Assembly (NCBI GenBank): GCA_046349775.1
Contig: JAXMBS010000035.1
Location: forward strand, 1-57,586
DNA from: JAEUIG01 sp046349775
GTDB lineage: Bacteria; Planctomycetota; Planctomycetia; Planctomycetales; Planctomycetaceae
Direction: 5' to 3'
DNA length: 57,586 bases
The notes under the pieces were generated by a model. That model was given only the letters and a program-made list of their open reading frames with translations. It was not told the DNA's origin and did not search any database. A program made the translations under genes and the position numbers. Below are positions 1 to 9,580 of the stretch, in pieces. The first letter of the stretch is position 1; every line of letters starts with the position of its first letter.

Positions 1-636
1 CGCAGCCGGCGCTGCGGCAGGATAACCGCCCTGGAGCGGGTACCCCATATTGGGCATGTAGTAGCCTGGATACATCGGCTGCGGGTACGACGGGTAGCCG
101 TAAGGCTGCTGGGGGTAGGGGGTCGCATAGCCCGGCATGCCGCCGTAGCCCGGAGGCACCGCCGCAAACATCGCGGTATCGCCGACGCTGATCGGCGCGG
201 GCGCCGCCCCCGGCGCCGTAAAGGCCGGCACTTCCGTGGGGGTCTCCGTGCTGTGGATCATCGCCGTATCGTCGGAAACCTGACTTTCGGGAGCGGCCGC
301 GGCCGGTGCTTCGCTCCTGGCGGCGGCTTGTTCGGTCTCATCGCCGATCACGACTTCGAACTCGAGCTTGCCGACCGTGATCCGGTCTCCCGAGTTCAGC
401 ACGGCCGTTCCGCGGACGCGGTTGCCGTTCACAAAGGTGCCGTTCGTGCTCCCCAGGTCGCGGACACGGACGGTGTACTCATCATGCGTAAAGACGCAAT
501 GATGGCGGCTCACCAGTTCGCTGTTGGGCCGCAGATGGCAATCTTCTTCGCGGCCAATGAGAAATCGTCCTGTCGGCAGCGGAATCGTCGAACCCTGTTG
601 ACGCGCCGACAACACCTTCAGCATGACAGCTAGCAT
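1..636 (-). CDS. FHA-domain protein, 3' end outside window
   Basis: The minus strand reads an open frame from an ATG at 636 (or 624, giving MLKVLSARQQ) to the left edge of the window without a stop. The first ~95 residues form a forkhead-associated domain: GRFLIGREEDCHLRP, then LVSRHHCVF and DLGSTNGTFVNG, the GR..S..H..NG signature that binds phosphothreonine. After ~residue 100 the sequence becomes Ala/Pro/Thr-rich and then a Pro-Gly-Tyr-rich tail (PGYGGMPGYATPYPQQPYGY), probably disordered. FHA proteins act as readers of Ser/Thr kinase signalling; the partner kinase is not in view. The C-terminus, and any further domain there, is missing. Confidence 0.85.
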   Translation of the reverse strand, partial: MLAVMLKVLSARQQGSTIPLPTGRFLIGREEDCHLRPNSELVSRHHCVFTHDEYTVRVRDLGSTNGTFVNGNRVRGTAVLNSGDRITVGKLEFEVVIGDETEQAAARSEAPAAAAPESQVSDDTAMIHSTETPTEVPAFTAPGAAPAPISVGDTAMFAAVPPGYGGMPGYATPYPQQPYGYPSYPQPMYPGYYMPNMGYPLQGGYPAAAPAA

Positions 637-1081
637 CACTGCCTCATCTCCTCAGTCGTTGACGTTTGGGCGACGCTACACAGTCGCTCAGTCGATACTC
701 ACTCTCTCCGCCGTGTGTGGTAGCCCGCAACCTGAGATGATGCTGTCAACGAACTCTGAGAACCAGCGCCCCGCTTGCTTGACCTGGCCGGTGCTAACAC
801 CCGCCGGTCGAGATGATGGGAAAAGATAGCGAATTCGAGGCTTGGGGCTACGCTACCACCCGATCATGGTGGTGTCAACGGTCTGACGGCACTCCTGCGA
901 ATCGTTTTTTCAGAGACCCGGAGCCGACGTCCTACAGCCGTCGCGGCGGCCGGCGGCCGCTCACGGTTTCCGTGGTTTCGCGTTCGCTCCCGGGGCTGTT
1001 CCGCCAACCCAATTGCCGGCACTGGTCGACCTCGTGACCCACGGCTTACAATTTCAGCGTCAACCCACGTGTCGCTGACGC
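637..1081. other. Gene-free stretch
   Basis: About 445 bp between the divergent FHA gene and the oxidase subunit III gene. Short open frames here have no recognisable protein features. The stretch must hold the start regions of both flanking genes, but I could not recognise a promoter. Confidence 0.4.
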
Positions 1082-1684
1082 ATGTCTACGGACGTCCGCT
1101 TTCCCGTTCCGCGCCGTCACGCCGCCGGACAGAGCCGGACTGCGATCCGATTTTTCCTGCTGGCGAGCCTCGCGTTCGGGGCTGCCGCGGCGATCGCCGG
1201 CGGACTGGCACATCTCCTGGGACGGCCGGCGGCCCAGGCCGGGTTCGCCGTGCCGCCGTCGTTTTTCGTGAGCTCGTTGCTGCTGATCGTCGGCAGTGTC
1301 GCGATGACCAATGCGGTCGTCGAAGTCCGTCGCGAGCGACAGCGCGAGTTCCGGCACTGGCTGCTCGTCGCGCTGGCTGCCGGTGCGTGCTTCATGGGAG
1401 TGCAAGGATACGGGCTGTGGTGGCTGCTGCCGGTTCAACGGACGACCGGCGACGCCTCGCTGGGGGCGACCCCGTTCATCCTGATGCTGGCGGCGCTCCA
1501 CGCGCTGCACCTCAGCGTCGCCGTCCTGTTTTTGGCGTTTGTGACGGCCCGTGCCCAGGCTGAACGCTACGACCACGAATACTATTGGGGCGTCAGCGTG
1601 TGCGCCTGGTTCTGGCACGCTCTCGATCGCCTGGCTGTTTGTGCTGCTGTGTCTGGCCTCGCGGTGATTTATGGGACGGGGTGA
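1082..1684 (+). CDS. Heme-copper oxidase subunit III family protein, frameshifted near 3' end
   Basis: About 195 residues with five likely membrane segments (roughly residues 22-46, 58-78, 92-114, 128-152 and the C-terminus). The C-terminal motif HEYYWGVSVCAWFWHAL corresponds to the last-helix signature of cytochrome c/quinol oxidase subunit III. After FWHAL the open frame goes out of register. The conserved ending IAWLFVLLCLASR is present in another frame and stops at 1667. Seven bases separate the codons for FWH and IAW where the family spacing predicts nine, so loss of one TC from a TCTCTC run near 1618-1624 would explain it. No other oxidase subunit lies nearby, so it is an orphan here. 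It could be a sequencing error or a recent pseudogene. Confidence 0.7.
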   Translation: MSTDVRFPVPRRHAAGQSRTAIRFFLLASLAFGAAAAIAGGLAHLLGRPAAQAGFAVPPSFFVSSLLLIVGSVAMTNAVVEVRRERQREFRHWLLVALAAGACFMGVQGYGLWWLLPVQRTTGDASLGATPFILMLAALHALHLSVAVLFLAFVTARAQAERYDHEYYWGVSVCAWFWHALDRLAVCAAVSGLAVIYGTG

Positions 1685-1841
1685 ACTTGGTCTCAGGTCG
1701 AGGGTCTAGCTGCCGGGAAGTGCTGGAGGAGACGGTGGAGTTTGAGGCACGGAACCCCAAACTATTAAGTTGACCAGGATGAGTCGCTCGTATTCTAATA
1801 TCGTCCGGTCTCGGTTATCTCGCTGATCGAAGGATTGCATA

Positions 1842-2468
1842 ATGAAGTCTCTTGTCCGGAGTTCAGTGCCTGCTCTCATTCTGACCTTTGCCAACCGGCG
1901 TTGCGCGGCAGGGTTCCTTTTGCAGGATCAGGCGGAAACCCTCTCGTCAGAACCCCACTTCGTCCTTCGGCATTGGGTTGTCGGCCTGTCAATCAAACGG
2001 CTTATCGCCGAAATAATAGCCCAGTCAGGTTGACGAACGCGACGGTTGTTCTGCGGGCCGCACCAGCATGCGGCGGATCGTTCTGTCGGAATGCGATCGG
2101 TCGATCAGACGACGTTGTTTGCTACGAGCAATACGGTGGCCTTCGCCGATAGTTTCGGGACCACCACTGATTACTGCCGATAATACACTGGTCTGGAAGT
2201 GATCTTCGATTTCACGAACACAGTGACCTTAACCCCTGGCCAGAGCTATGCCATGCAGATACGTAAGTCGAGCGGAGACAGGTTTTTCGTTCGCGGACAA
2301 CAACAACGGCTATTCCGGAGGTCGCTATCTCCCCAGCACCAACTCGCAAGCAGACCTGTTCTTCCAAGAGGGTCTGCTGACTAACGAGGTGCCTGAACCA
2401 ACCGGAATGGTCATGTCGGGATCGGCTTGGGGATGATTAGCGTGCTCCGGCGTCGCAGTGATTCGTGA
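1842..2468 (+). pseudogene. PEP-CTERM sorted exported protein, broken by several frameshifts
   Basis: The region starts with a signal-peptide-like ATG frame (MKSLVRSSVPALILTF) and ends with a PEP-CTERM sorting signal. The signal begins VPEPTGMVMSGSAWG, and after a shift continues MISVLRRRSDS to a stop at 2466-2468. In between, pieces appear in different frames: AFADSFGTTTDY near 2140, then FDFTNTVTLTPGQSYAMQIR near 2205-2265, then FSFADNNNGYSGGRY near 2290. The pieces fit one secreted protein of ~200 residues. PEP-CTERM proteins are exported and processed by exosortase. At least four indels are needed to restore the frame, so it is either decayed or badly assembled. Confidence 0.6.
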
Positions 2469-2565
2469 ACGCGCAATAGAACAAGTATTGGCTATATTCC
2501 CAGCGCGCTGGACAAGCGGGGCCGACTCGGAATCCACGACACGCAATTCGCGATTGCAGTTCCAA

Positions 2566-3189
2566 TCAGTCTCCAGTCCCGACTGCCGGCCATTCCCCGC
2601 GACAAAGTGCGTCCACCGCATTGGCCGGATCGCTCACCGCCGCGGAACCTGTCCATTCCACGCCATGCGTCCCGCGGACGACGAGATACATCGCCGTTCG
2701 TGTGGAATCGCTGGCAACGTCGAACAGGCCGAACTGAATATGAACTGCTGCGGGTGAAAACCCTGAGGATCGACGTCGCTGAGCAGCGGAAAGGGGAATT
2801 CCTGGCCGGGCGCGTTCCTCTGCTTGCTGGTTTTCAAACGGCGTCGCCCGGCTGATTCCGACAACTTCGATCCCGGCTTTCACCCTGTCGAAACAGCGTC
2901 GCGCAGTCGGGTCAGGTACGGGTCCTGGTCGGCTCGCTTGGTCTTGTCGAAGAACACGATCACGATCAGCGCGCGGCCGTAGTAGCGTTCGAGCTTGGCC
3001 GGATGCTTGTGCTGGTCCGAGAGTGGAATCGCCAGCGGCGCGCAGGGCGGGGAGATCGGCGGCCGACGGACGATGCCGGCGGCCGCTCGCCACGGTTCAG
3101 TCGGTAGATCGTCAGCGCGGCGATGAGCAGGGCCGCGAGAGGCAGGATCAGGGAGCGTGTGTGAAAGCCGCGATGTTGGCATGGCTCAT
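2566..3189 (-). pseudogene. Redoxin (AhpC/TSA-like) membrane-anchored protein, frameshifted
   Basis: Read on the minus strand, a hydrophobic N-terminal segment (SLILPLAALLIAALTIY) is followed in other frames by YYGRALIVIVFFDKTKRADQ, then AGIEVVGISRATPFENQQAE, EFPFPLLSDVDPQ, and VHIQFGLFDVASDSTRTAMY up to a stop at 2566. This order matches the thioredoxin-fold redoxin family (VVFF strand, LLSD loop, FGL region). The usual peroxidatic cysteine after the VVFF strand is not seen. Two to four indels separate the pieces. Assembly error and real decay are both possible. Confidence 0.5.
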
Positions 3190-3334
3190 GCGCGGGCCCC
3201 GTGACTGCCGTCTGTGGGCTTGGCACCGCGACTTATACACGCGGGGGTGCCACGGGCTTTGCCTGCATTCTCGATCAACGTCTAATTGCAATCGGCACTG
3301 GCGGAGCCAGTGGCACCCGCCATACACATCTGAA

Positions 3335-4039
3335 TTAGCCTGCCGACAGGTCGCGGACAATCTCCTCCACGCTCGCGAGCTGCTTCTTCAGGCCGTCGAG
3401 CTGGTCGCGGACGCCGGCGACGACGTCGGGTGGGGCTTTGCCGACGAAGGCTTCGTTCTTCAGCTTGGCTTCGCTGCCGGCGATCAGCTTGCGGAGCTTA
3501 TCCGCTTCCTTCGTCTGCCGTTCCAGCTCGGCCTGGCGGTCGATGATCCCCTCCAGCGGGATGTAACCGTCCGCTTCGCCGAGCGAAAAGCTCGCTGATG
3601 CCGGCGGCCGCACCACCTCCGCTCCGGCTGCCGCCAGCACGGCCTTGGCCAGGTTGTCGAACTGCGCTGCAACATTCTGCAGGTCGCCCGCCACTTCCGC
3701 CGGCGCGCGGACCATGAGCTGCAGCGGCGTCCCGGGCGGAATGTTGTACACCGCGCGGACGTTCCGCACGGCGACGATCGTGTCCTGCAGGCGATTGAAG
3801 CGGGCTTCGAGGGCGTCGTCGCGCCATGCCGACGGGAGCTTGGGCCAGGACGCAACGATCGCCGCTGGAGCAGTGGAGCTGGGAGTCAGGAGATCGGCAC
3901 TCTTTCCTGATTCCTCGCTTGGCGGCAGCGCGCGTTCCGGTGCGATTTCGTTCAACCGCTGCCACAGTTCCTCGCAGATGAACGGCGTAAACGGCTGCAG
4001 CAACCGCACGAGCGTATCCAGCACGGCCAGCAGCACCAT
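3335..4039 (-). CDS. valS: Valyl-tRNA synthetase, C-terminal fragment
   Basis: This frame encodes the anticodon-binding end and C-terminal coiled coil of ValRS. LVRLLQPFTPFICEELWQRL is the class Ia anticodon-domain signature; FNRLQDTIVAVRNVRAVYNI and the Lys/Glu-rich tail (KEADKLRKLIAGSEAKLKNE, then VRDQLDGLKKQLASVEEIV) form the tRNA-contacting coiled coil. It is out of frame with the upstream middle piece. In an intact gene it would continue the 4761-6632 frame. Confidence 0.75.
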   Translation of the reverse strand: MVLLAVLDTLVRLLQPFTPFICEELWQRLNEIAPERALPPSEESGKSADLLTPSSTAPAAIVASWPKLPSAWRDDALEARFNRLQDTIVAVRNVRAVYNIPPGTPLQLMVRAPAEVAGDLQNVAAQFDNLAKAVLAAAGAEVVRPPASASFSLGEADGYIPLEGIIDRQAELERQTKEADKLRKLIAGSEAKLKNEAFVGKAPPDVVAGVRDQLDGLKKQLASVEEIVRDLSAG

Positions 4040-4760
<721 letters not shown>

Positions 4761-4776
<16 letters not shown>

Positions 4777-6632
4777 CCGCGCGACCCACAGCGTGAGTCG
4801 ATCTGTTCGTTGACTCGGCGCAAGTGAGTGGCCTTCAGTGCAGATACCGTCTGTTCAACACCGAAGACTTTCGTGAGCGCATCCTCCAGTTCCAAATCGA
4901 TCGGAGAATATCCGGCCTGTTCGAGCATCGCCTTGAGGCCGGACTCCGAACTCGCTTCGTTCTGCTTCGCGACCTCTTGAGGATCCAACGGTGGATTGTG
5001 CTCCATGTCCGGCCAGCCGAGCGTCGCATGCGGCCAGAGCGCAGAGGAGAACCACGTGTCGAGCACATCGGGGTCCTGCGTGAAACCAGCGGATTCTAGG
5101 ATTGCTTGCAATTCCGATGCGTCATCAATGAGGCACGCATATTGAATTGTCGTGCCACTCGGCGCGTCGGATTCCTCCTGGTAGACAATCTTGCCTTGGA
5201 ATTCGTCCTTCAAATAGGGATCAATGTCGAATCGATCACGTTCGGACGGATTCACGCCAGGTCCACTGTGTCGCTTGTTGTAGTCGCTCTGGAATGCACG
5301 ACTCCACACTGGTATCCGATGCCCCCACCACAACTGCCGGCTGATGCACCAGTCGCGCTTCTCGCCGAGCCAGTCGAGGTAGGTCTTCGCGTAGCGTGAC
5401 GGATAAAACCGCACCCGGTTCGTTTCTACCGCGTCGAGCGCCATCTGTGCGAGGCCCGGCCGTCCGTCCGCGTGGTCGTCCATCTTCACGAACCACTGGT
5501 CGGAGCGCAGCGGCTCGATGGGCGTCTTCGACCGGTCGCTGTGCTTCAGCGGAATCTTGCGGTCTTCGACCCCCTCGAAGAACCCCATCGCCGTCATGTC
5601 CTCCACGACGATTCCGCGGACCTTCAGCCGGTCGATCCCGACGTACTTCGGGTTGTCCGCGACCGCCGCCACGGTGCCGTCGAGGTTCAGCAGGTCGATG
5701 ATTGCGATTTCGTCGGGCTGGCCGAGCTTGCGCGCGTAGCACGCGTAGTCATTCGGATCGTGTCCCGGCGTCACCTTCACGGCACCGGTGCCGAGTTCCT
5801 TATCTGCCAGCAGACTGTCCGCGATGATCGGAATCAGCCGCCCGTTCAGCGGAATGCGGACCTGCTTGCCCACGAGGTGCGTGTACCGCTCGTCGGTCGG
5901 ATTCACGCAGACCGCCGTGTCGCCCAACATGGTCTCCGGCCGCGTCGTCGAGAATCGGATGAACTCGCCGGTGTCCTTGCCGGAGCCATCCACCACCGGG
6001 TACCTGAACGTCCAGAAGTGGCCGTCGATCTCCTCCTCGAACACCTCGTCGTCCGCCACGGCCGTCTGGAGGAACGTGTCCCAGTTCACCAGCCGCTTGC
6101 CGCGGTAGATCAAGCCGTCCTTGAACATCTTGAAGAACGTCCGCCGCACCGCGCGCGAGCAGACCTCGTCCAGCGTGAACCGCGTCCGCCGCCAGTCGCA
6201 GCTCGCCCCGATCTGCTTGAGCTGGCCGATGATCCGTTTCTCGTAGGCGGCCTTCCATTTCCAGATTCGTTCGACCAGCGCCTCGCGGCCGATGTCGTGC
6301 CGCGTCAGCTTCTCTTCTTCGAGCATCCGCCGCTCGACCACCGCCTGCGTGGCGATGCCGGCGTGGTCGGTGCCGGGCATCCACAGGGCCTCATACCCCT
6401 GCATCCGCCGCCAGCGGGTAATGAGGTCCTGGCAGGTGCCGTTGAGGGCGTGGCCCATGTGCAGCGCTCCCGTGACGTTGGGGAGCGGAATCATGATGGT
6501 GTGCGGCGGCTTGCCGCCGTCGGCGACGGGGGGCTGCGGGTCGGCGTTGAAATAGCCGCGGGATTCCCAGAACGCGAACCACTTTTCCTGGGCCGGCTTG
6601 GGTTCGTACTGCTTGGGGAGGTCGGACGACAT
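4761..6632 (-). CDS. valS: Valyl-tRNA synthetase, N-terminal catalytic and editing part
   Basis: An intact 623-codon frame starts MSSDLPKQYEPKPAQEKWFA. It carries the class Ia HIGH-type motif as HMGH at residues 58-61 within PNVTGALHMGHAL. The CP1 editing domain is clear (FIRFSTTRPETMLGDTAVCV, and KVTPGHDPNDY), followed by CISRQLWWGHRIPVW and VLDTWFSSALWPHATLGWPD. The enzyme charges tRNA-Val and hydrolyses mischarged Thr-tRNA-Val. Between TLGWPD and the LTLWVAR segment there is ~75 residues of extra sequence (EHNPPLDPQEVAKQ to ALKATHLRRVNEQ), and the usual YYPTSVLVTSRDI-like segment is not found. The frame ends in nonsense (SRCGSRGWCCC) at 4761. Intact ValRS would be ~1050 residues or more. 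Confidence 0.85.
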
Positions 6633-6783
6633 CCGTTAATCCGGTGGCGGTGAAACGAAGTTGCTCGGTAGGTGAAGAGACACGGCAGCCCGTCGGGCGG
6701 TTCAATGCAGCCGGCGGTGCGAGTCCAGCGGAGAGATTAGCGGATTTGCAGCATGGAACCAGACTCGGATCGAACGCAGCGGT

Positions 6784-7140
6784 TCAGGCGGGTTGTTTCG
6801 CGTCGCCCGGAGGCTCAGGGATCAGTGGCTCTAGCCAGCCGATAAGGGGCCGGCGATGTGGACAGTTGTGACTCGCCAGATCAGGTTGTGGCGGACCTCG
6901 CCGTAGTCGTGAGCCAGCACATACTGCTGAGCGATGATCGGCGTCTAGAGAGTTTCTGAGTGCTCGGCCTGCAACTCGGCAGAAACACGCCCCGCGGCTT
7001 CGCCAATAATTCCTAGTCGCCGCTCGACGCCGGTTCTGCGCAGCGAGTCGCTCTCATGATCGGCGAATGTCTTGGACGTGGTAAACTCCTGAACGGCTCA
7101 CGCTGCCTCCAGCATGTCCCATATCCAGGCGGCCACAAAG
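6784..7140 (-). pseudogene. HepT-like HEPN (DUF86) toxin remnant
   Basis: One minus frame reads WDMLEAA, stop, AVQEFTTSKTFADHESDSL, RRTGVERRLGIIGEAAGRVS, AELQAEHSETL, stop, TPIIAQQYVLAHDYGEV, RHNLIWRVTTVHI. After one frameshift it continues PLIGWLEPLIPEPPGDAKQP to TGA at 6784. This is the DUF86/HepT layout (WDML near the start, IIGEA helix, then the Rx4-6H-type catalytic stretch with AHDYGEV). The two in-frame stops fit single changes: TGA where an Arg CGA is usual and TAG where a Trp TGG is usual. No MntA nucleotidyltransferase antidote gene was seen next to it. This looks like true decay of a toxin-antitoxin module. Confidence 0.65.
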
Positions 7141-7410
7141 ATCGTGAAGAGGCCAGGCTGTGATCGGGGCGACTCGACGGCGGCGGACATCGCGCGGAGG
7201 CTTCGGGTGAAATTCCATCGCGCCGGCGTAGCGCCACATAGCTGGTTTTCCTGTACACGGCCTCTGATCCGCTGCGCAAATCGCTCCTTCATCCCACCGA
7301 CAGCCGCCGCTGCGAAACACCCGCAGGGAATCGAATGACAATTGACCAGCGACAAGTGACAATCGGCAAATCGATGATTCACTTGACCTTCGTCAATTGA
7401 AAGATCGCTC

Positions 7411-8658
7411 ATGCAGACTGCCGAAGGCGTCACGATTGTCTCGAACGGCCAGTTCATCGACGGCACAGGCGCCCCGCCGGTTCCTGACGCGGCGCTCCTC
7501 ATTGAGCACGGCCGCATTACGTATGCCGGTCCGGCAGCAGGTGCGCCAAGGGTCGGACCGGACGTGCAGCGGATCGACGCCCGCGGCGGGACGATCATGC
7601 CGGGGCTGGTCGAAGCGCATTTCCACCCGACGTACTTCAACGTCGCGGCGCTGGAAGACCTCGATATCAAGTACCCGGTCGAGTACGTGACGCTCCTGGC
7701 GGCCCGCAACGCGCAGCTCGCTCTCGAATGCGGCTACACGGCAGCGCGCAGCGGCGGGAGCCTCTTTAACATCGACGTCTGGCTCAAGAAGGCGATCGAG
7801 AACGGCGTCATGCCGGGGCCGCGGCTGTCGGCCAGCGGACGGGAGATCTGCGGCGTCGGCGGGCTGATGGACTGGAACCCCGACTTCCGCAAGATCGGCA
7901 TGGAGGGACTGGTCCTGCTGATCAACGGGCCGGATGAAGCGCGGGCGGCGGTGCGCAAGCTCGTGAAAGATGGCGTGGAGTGGGTGAAGACGTACCCCAC
8001 CGGCGACGCCGCTTCGCCCGATCTCAACGATCACCATACCCTCTGCATGACGTTCGAGGAGATGCACGCGGTCGTTGCCACGGCCCACAACCACGGCCTG
8101 AAGGTCACTGGCCACTGCCGCGCGACCGAAGGGATCAAGAACGCGCTCCGCGCCGGGTACGACACGCTGGAGCACGGGACGTTCATGGACGACGAGGCGC
8201 TCGACCTGCTGCTGCATCGCAATACGCCGGTCGTCCCCGCACTCTACTTCGAGCAGGCGAGCATCGAGCGTGGGCCGGACTACAAGATGCCGCAGGCCGT
8301 GATCGACGGCCACCAGGAGACGCTGGAAGGGGGCGCCGAAAGCGCCCGCCGCATCCTCAAGGCCGGCGGGCGGCTGGGCATGGGGGGCGACTACGGCTTC
8401 GCCTGGAACCCGCACGGCGACTACGCGAAAGAACTGTCGTTCTTCGTGAACTACGTCGGCTTCACGCCACTGCAAGTGATCACGTGTGCCACGAAGACCG
8501 GTGCGGAGATCATGGGCCGCGGCGACGAGTTCGGGACGCTCGAAGCGGGCAAGCTCGGGGATGTGCTGGTCGTCGATGGCGACGTGGCGACGGACATTTC
8601 GCTGCTGGAGGATCGGAAGAACTTCATTGCGGTGCTGCAAGGGGGGCGGGCCGTTTAG
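7411..8658 (+). CDS. Amidohydrolase family protein (imidazolonepropionase/prolidase-like)
   Basis: A 415-residue metal-dependent hydrolase of the amidohydrolase superfamily. An N-terminal beta-sandwich segment leads to GGTIMPGLVEAHFHP, giving the HxH metal ligands H70 and H72. A probable bridging lysine lies in WVKTYPTGD, further ligand histidines in VTGHCRA and TLEHGTFMD, and the catalytic aspartate in GMGGDYGFAW. The C-terminal DEFGTLEAGKLGDVLVVDGD returns to the sandwich domain, as is usual in this family. There is no signal peptide, so it is probably cytoplasmic. Substrate cannot be assigned; family members hydrolyse cyclic amides or dipeptides. It is intact and stands alone ahead of the LRR genes. 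Confidence 0.85.
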   Translation: MQTAEGVTIVSNGQFIDGTGAPPVPDAALLIEHGRITYAGPAAGAPRVGPDVQRIDARGGTIMPGLVEAHFHPTYFNVAALEDLDIKYPVEYVTLLAARNAQLALECGYTAARSGGSLFNIDVWLKKAIENGVMPGPRLSASGREICGVGGLMDWNPDFRKIGMEGLVLLINGPDEARAAVRKLVKDGVEWVKTYPTGDAASPDLNDHHTLCMTFEEMHAVVATAHNHGLKVTGHCRATEGIKNALRAGYDTLEHGTFMDDEALDLLLHRNTPVVPALYFEQASIERGPDYKMPQAVIDGHQETLEGGAESARRILKAGGRLGMGGDYGFAWNPHGDYAKELSFFVNYVGFTPLQVITCATKTGAEIMGRGDEFGTLEAGKLGDVLVVDGDVATDISLLEDRKNFIAVLQGGRAV

Positions 8659-8785
8659 CGAAGAGCCGCAGGCGACCAGCGTGTCCGGCACGAGTGATTG
8701 GAAGTTGACGCGCGTGAGCGAAAACCGCGAACTCCCGTTTTCACAGTCAGATCGCGAGTCCAAATCACCCGTGCGCGACGGTGTG

Positions 8786-9580
8786 ATGTCGCGGGTCGGT
8801 CGAAATCGGATCGCCCGCGTCGGGATCGTGGGGAGCGTCGCGGCTGCGTGCCTGTTGACGTGGATCGGGGTCCGCGGCGCACTGCAAAAGAGGGCCATTG
8901 ATGCGATTCTAAAGTATGACGCGTCGGTGTACGCACTGTATGGCGAATATCACCGGCGGTGGTTCATCCGAGTGGATCGTCCCAGCGACCTGCCGGTCAT
9001 ATTGTGGACGGCCCCGCAGAAACGCTTGCGCGGGTACTGGGTCGAGGACCTGCCGCCAAAGTCCATCGCCTGGGCGGTTCCAATGCTCGGGCAGCGCTTT
9101 GCCACGCACGTGGTCGAAATTGTCGTCCATGACCGGCAGTTTACCGACGCGGAGGTCGATCGGCTGCTGGTGTTCCCGGACGTCAAGGTGCTCGACCTCG
9201 CCGGCACGAGCATCACCGACGCAGGGCTGACGAAACTGGCGTCTCTGGAGCAGCTCGTGGAACTGAACCTCTCCCATACGCAGGTCACCGGCAGATCGAC
9301 GCGGCTGCTGGACAGGTGCAGAGATCTGCAATCACTCGACCTCAGTGGAACGGAAGACAGCGAGGTGGTCGCGGCAGAACTGGGGAGACAGTTGCCACAT
9401 TGCTCGATCATTGAGGCCACAGACGTCCATGAATCGCAGCGTAGCGCCCATGAGCACGTTTTTGAGCGGAATCCGATTGCGACGCGGACGGCTGTGCGGG
9501 GTCGGCGCCGCTGTCCTGGTCGCCGCCGGCGTCCTGGGTTGCGTTTGGTTTCGCGACGCACAACAGCAGCGCGCCATTGA
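8786..9580 (+). CDS. Leucine-rich-repeat membrane-anchored protein (first of tandem pair)
   Basis: An ATG at 8786 gives 264 residues: a basic N-terminus, one membrane segment (about residues 9-30, VGIVGSVAAACLLTWIGV), an extracytoplasmic region beginning QKRAIDAILKYDASVYALYG, and two or three LRRs (VKVLDLAGTSITDAGLTKL, LVELNLSHTQVTGRSTRLL, LQSLDLSGTE). It is a clear paralogue of the next gene, which has the same order of elements. After HCSIIEATD the C-terminal ~50 residues are Arg-rich and read across the start of the next gene by ~150 bp. That suggests the original stop has been lost or the sequence has an error. Function unknown; LRRs of this type mediate protein contacts. Confidence 0.7.
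   Translation: MSRVGRNRIARVGIVGSVAAACLLTWIGVRGALQKRAIDAILKYDASVYALYGEYHRRWFIRVDRPSDLPVILWTAPQKRLRGYWVEDLPPKSIAWAVPMLGQRFATHVVEIVVHDRQFTDAEVDRLLVFPDVKVLDLAGTSITDAGLTKLASLEQLVELNLSHTQVTGRSTRLLDRCRDLQSLDLSGTEDSEVVAAELGRQLPHCSIIEATDVHESQRSAHEHVFERNPIATRTAVRGRRRCPGRRRRPGLRLVSRRTTAARH

Noticed and set aside
5472..6653. A 393-codon plus-strand open frame
   Set aside because: It is antisense to the valS catalytic domain, which has clear motifs on the minus strand; the antisense product is Arg/His/Val-rich without domain signal.
7393..8898. A 501-codon minus-strand open frame
   Set aside because: Antisense shadow of the amidohydrolase gene, which has all its metal ligands on the plus strand.
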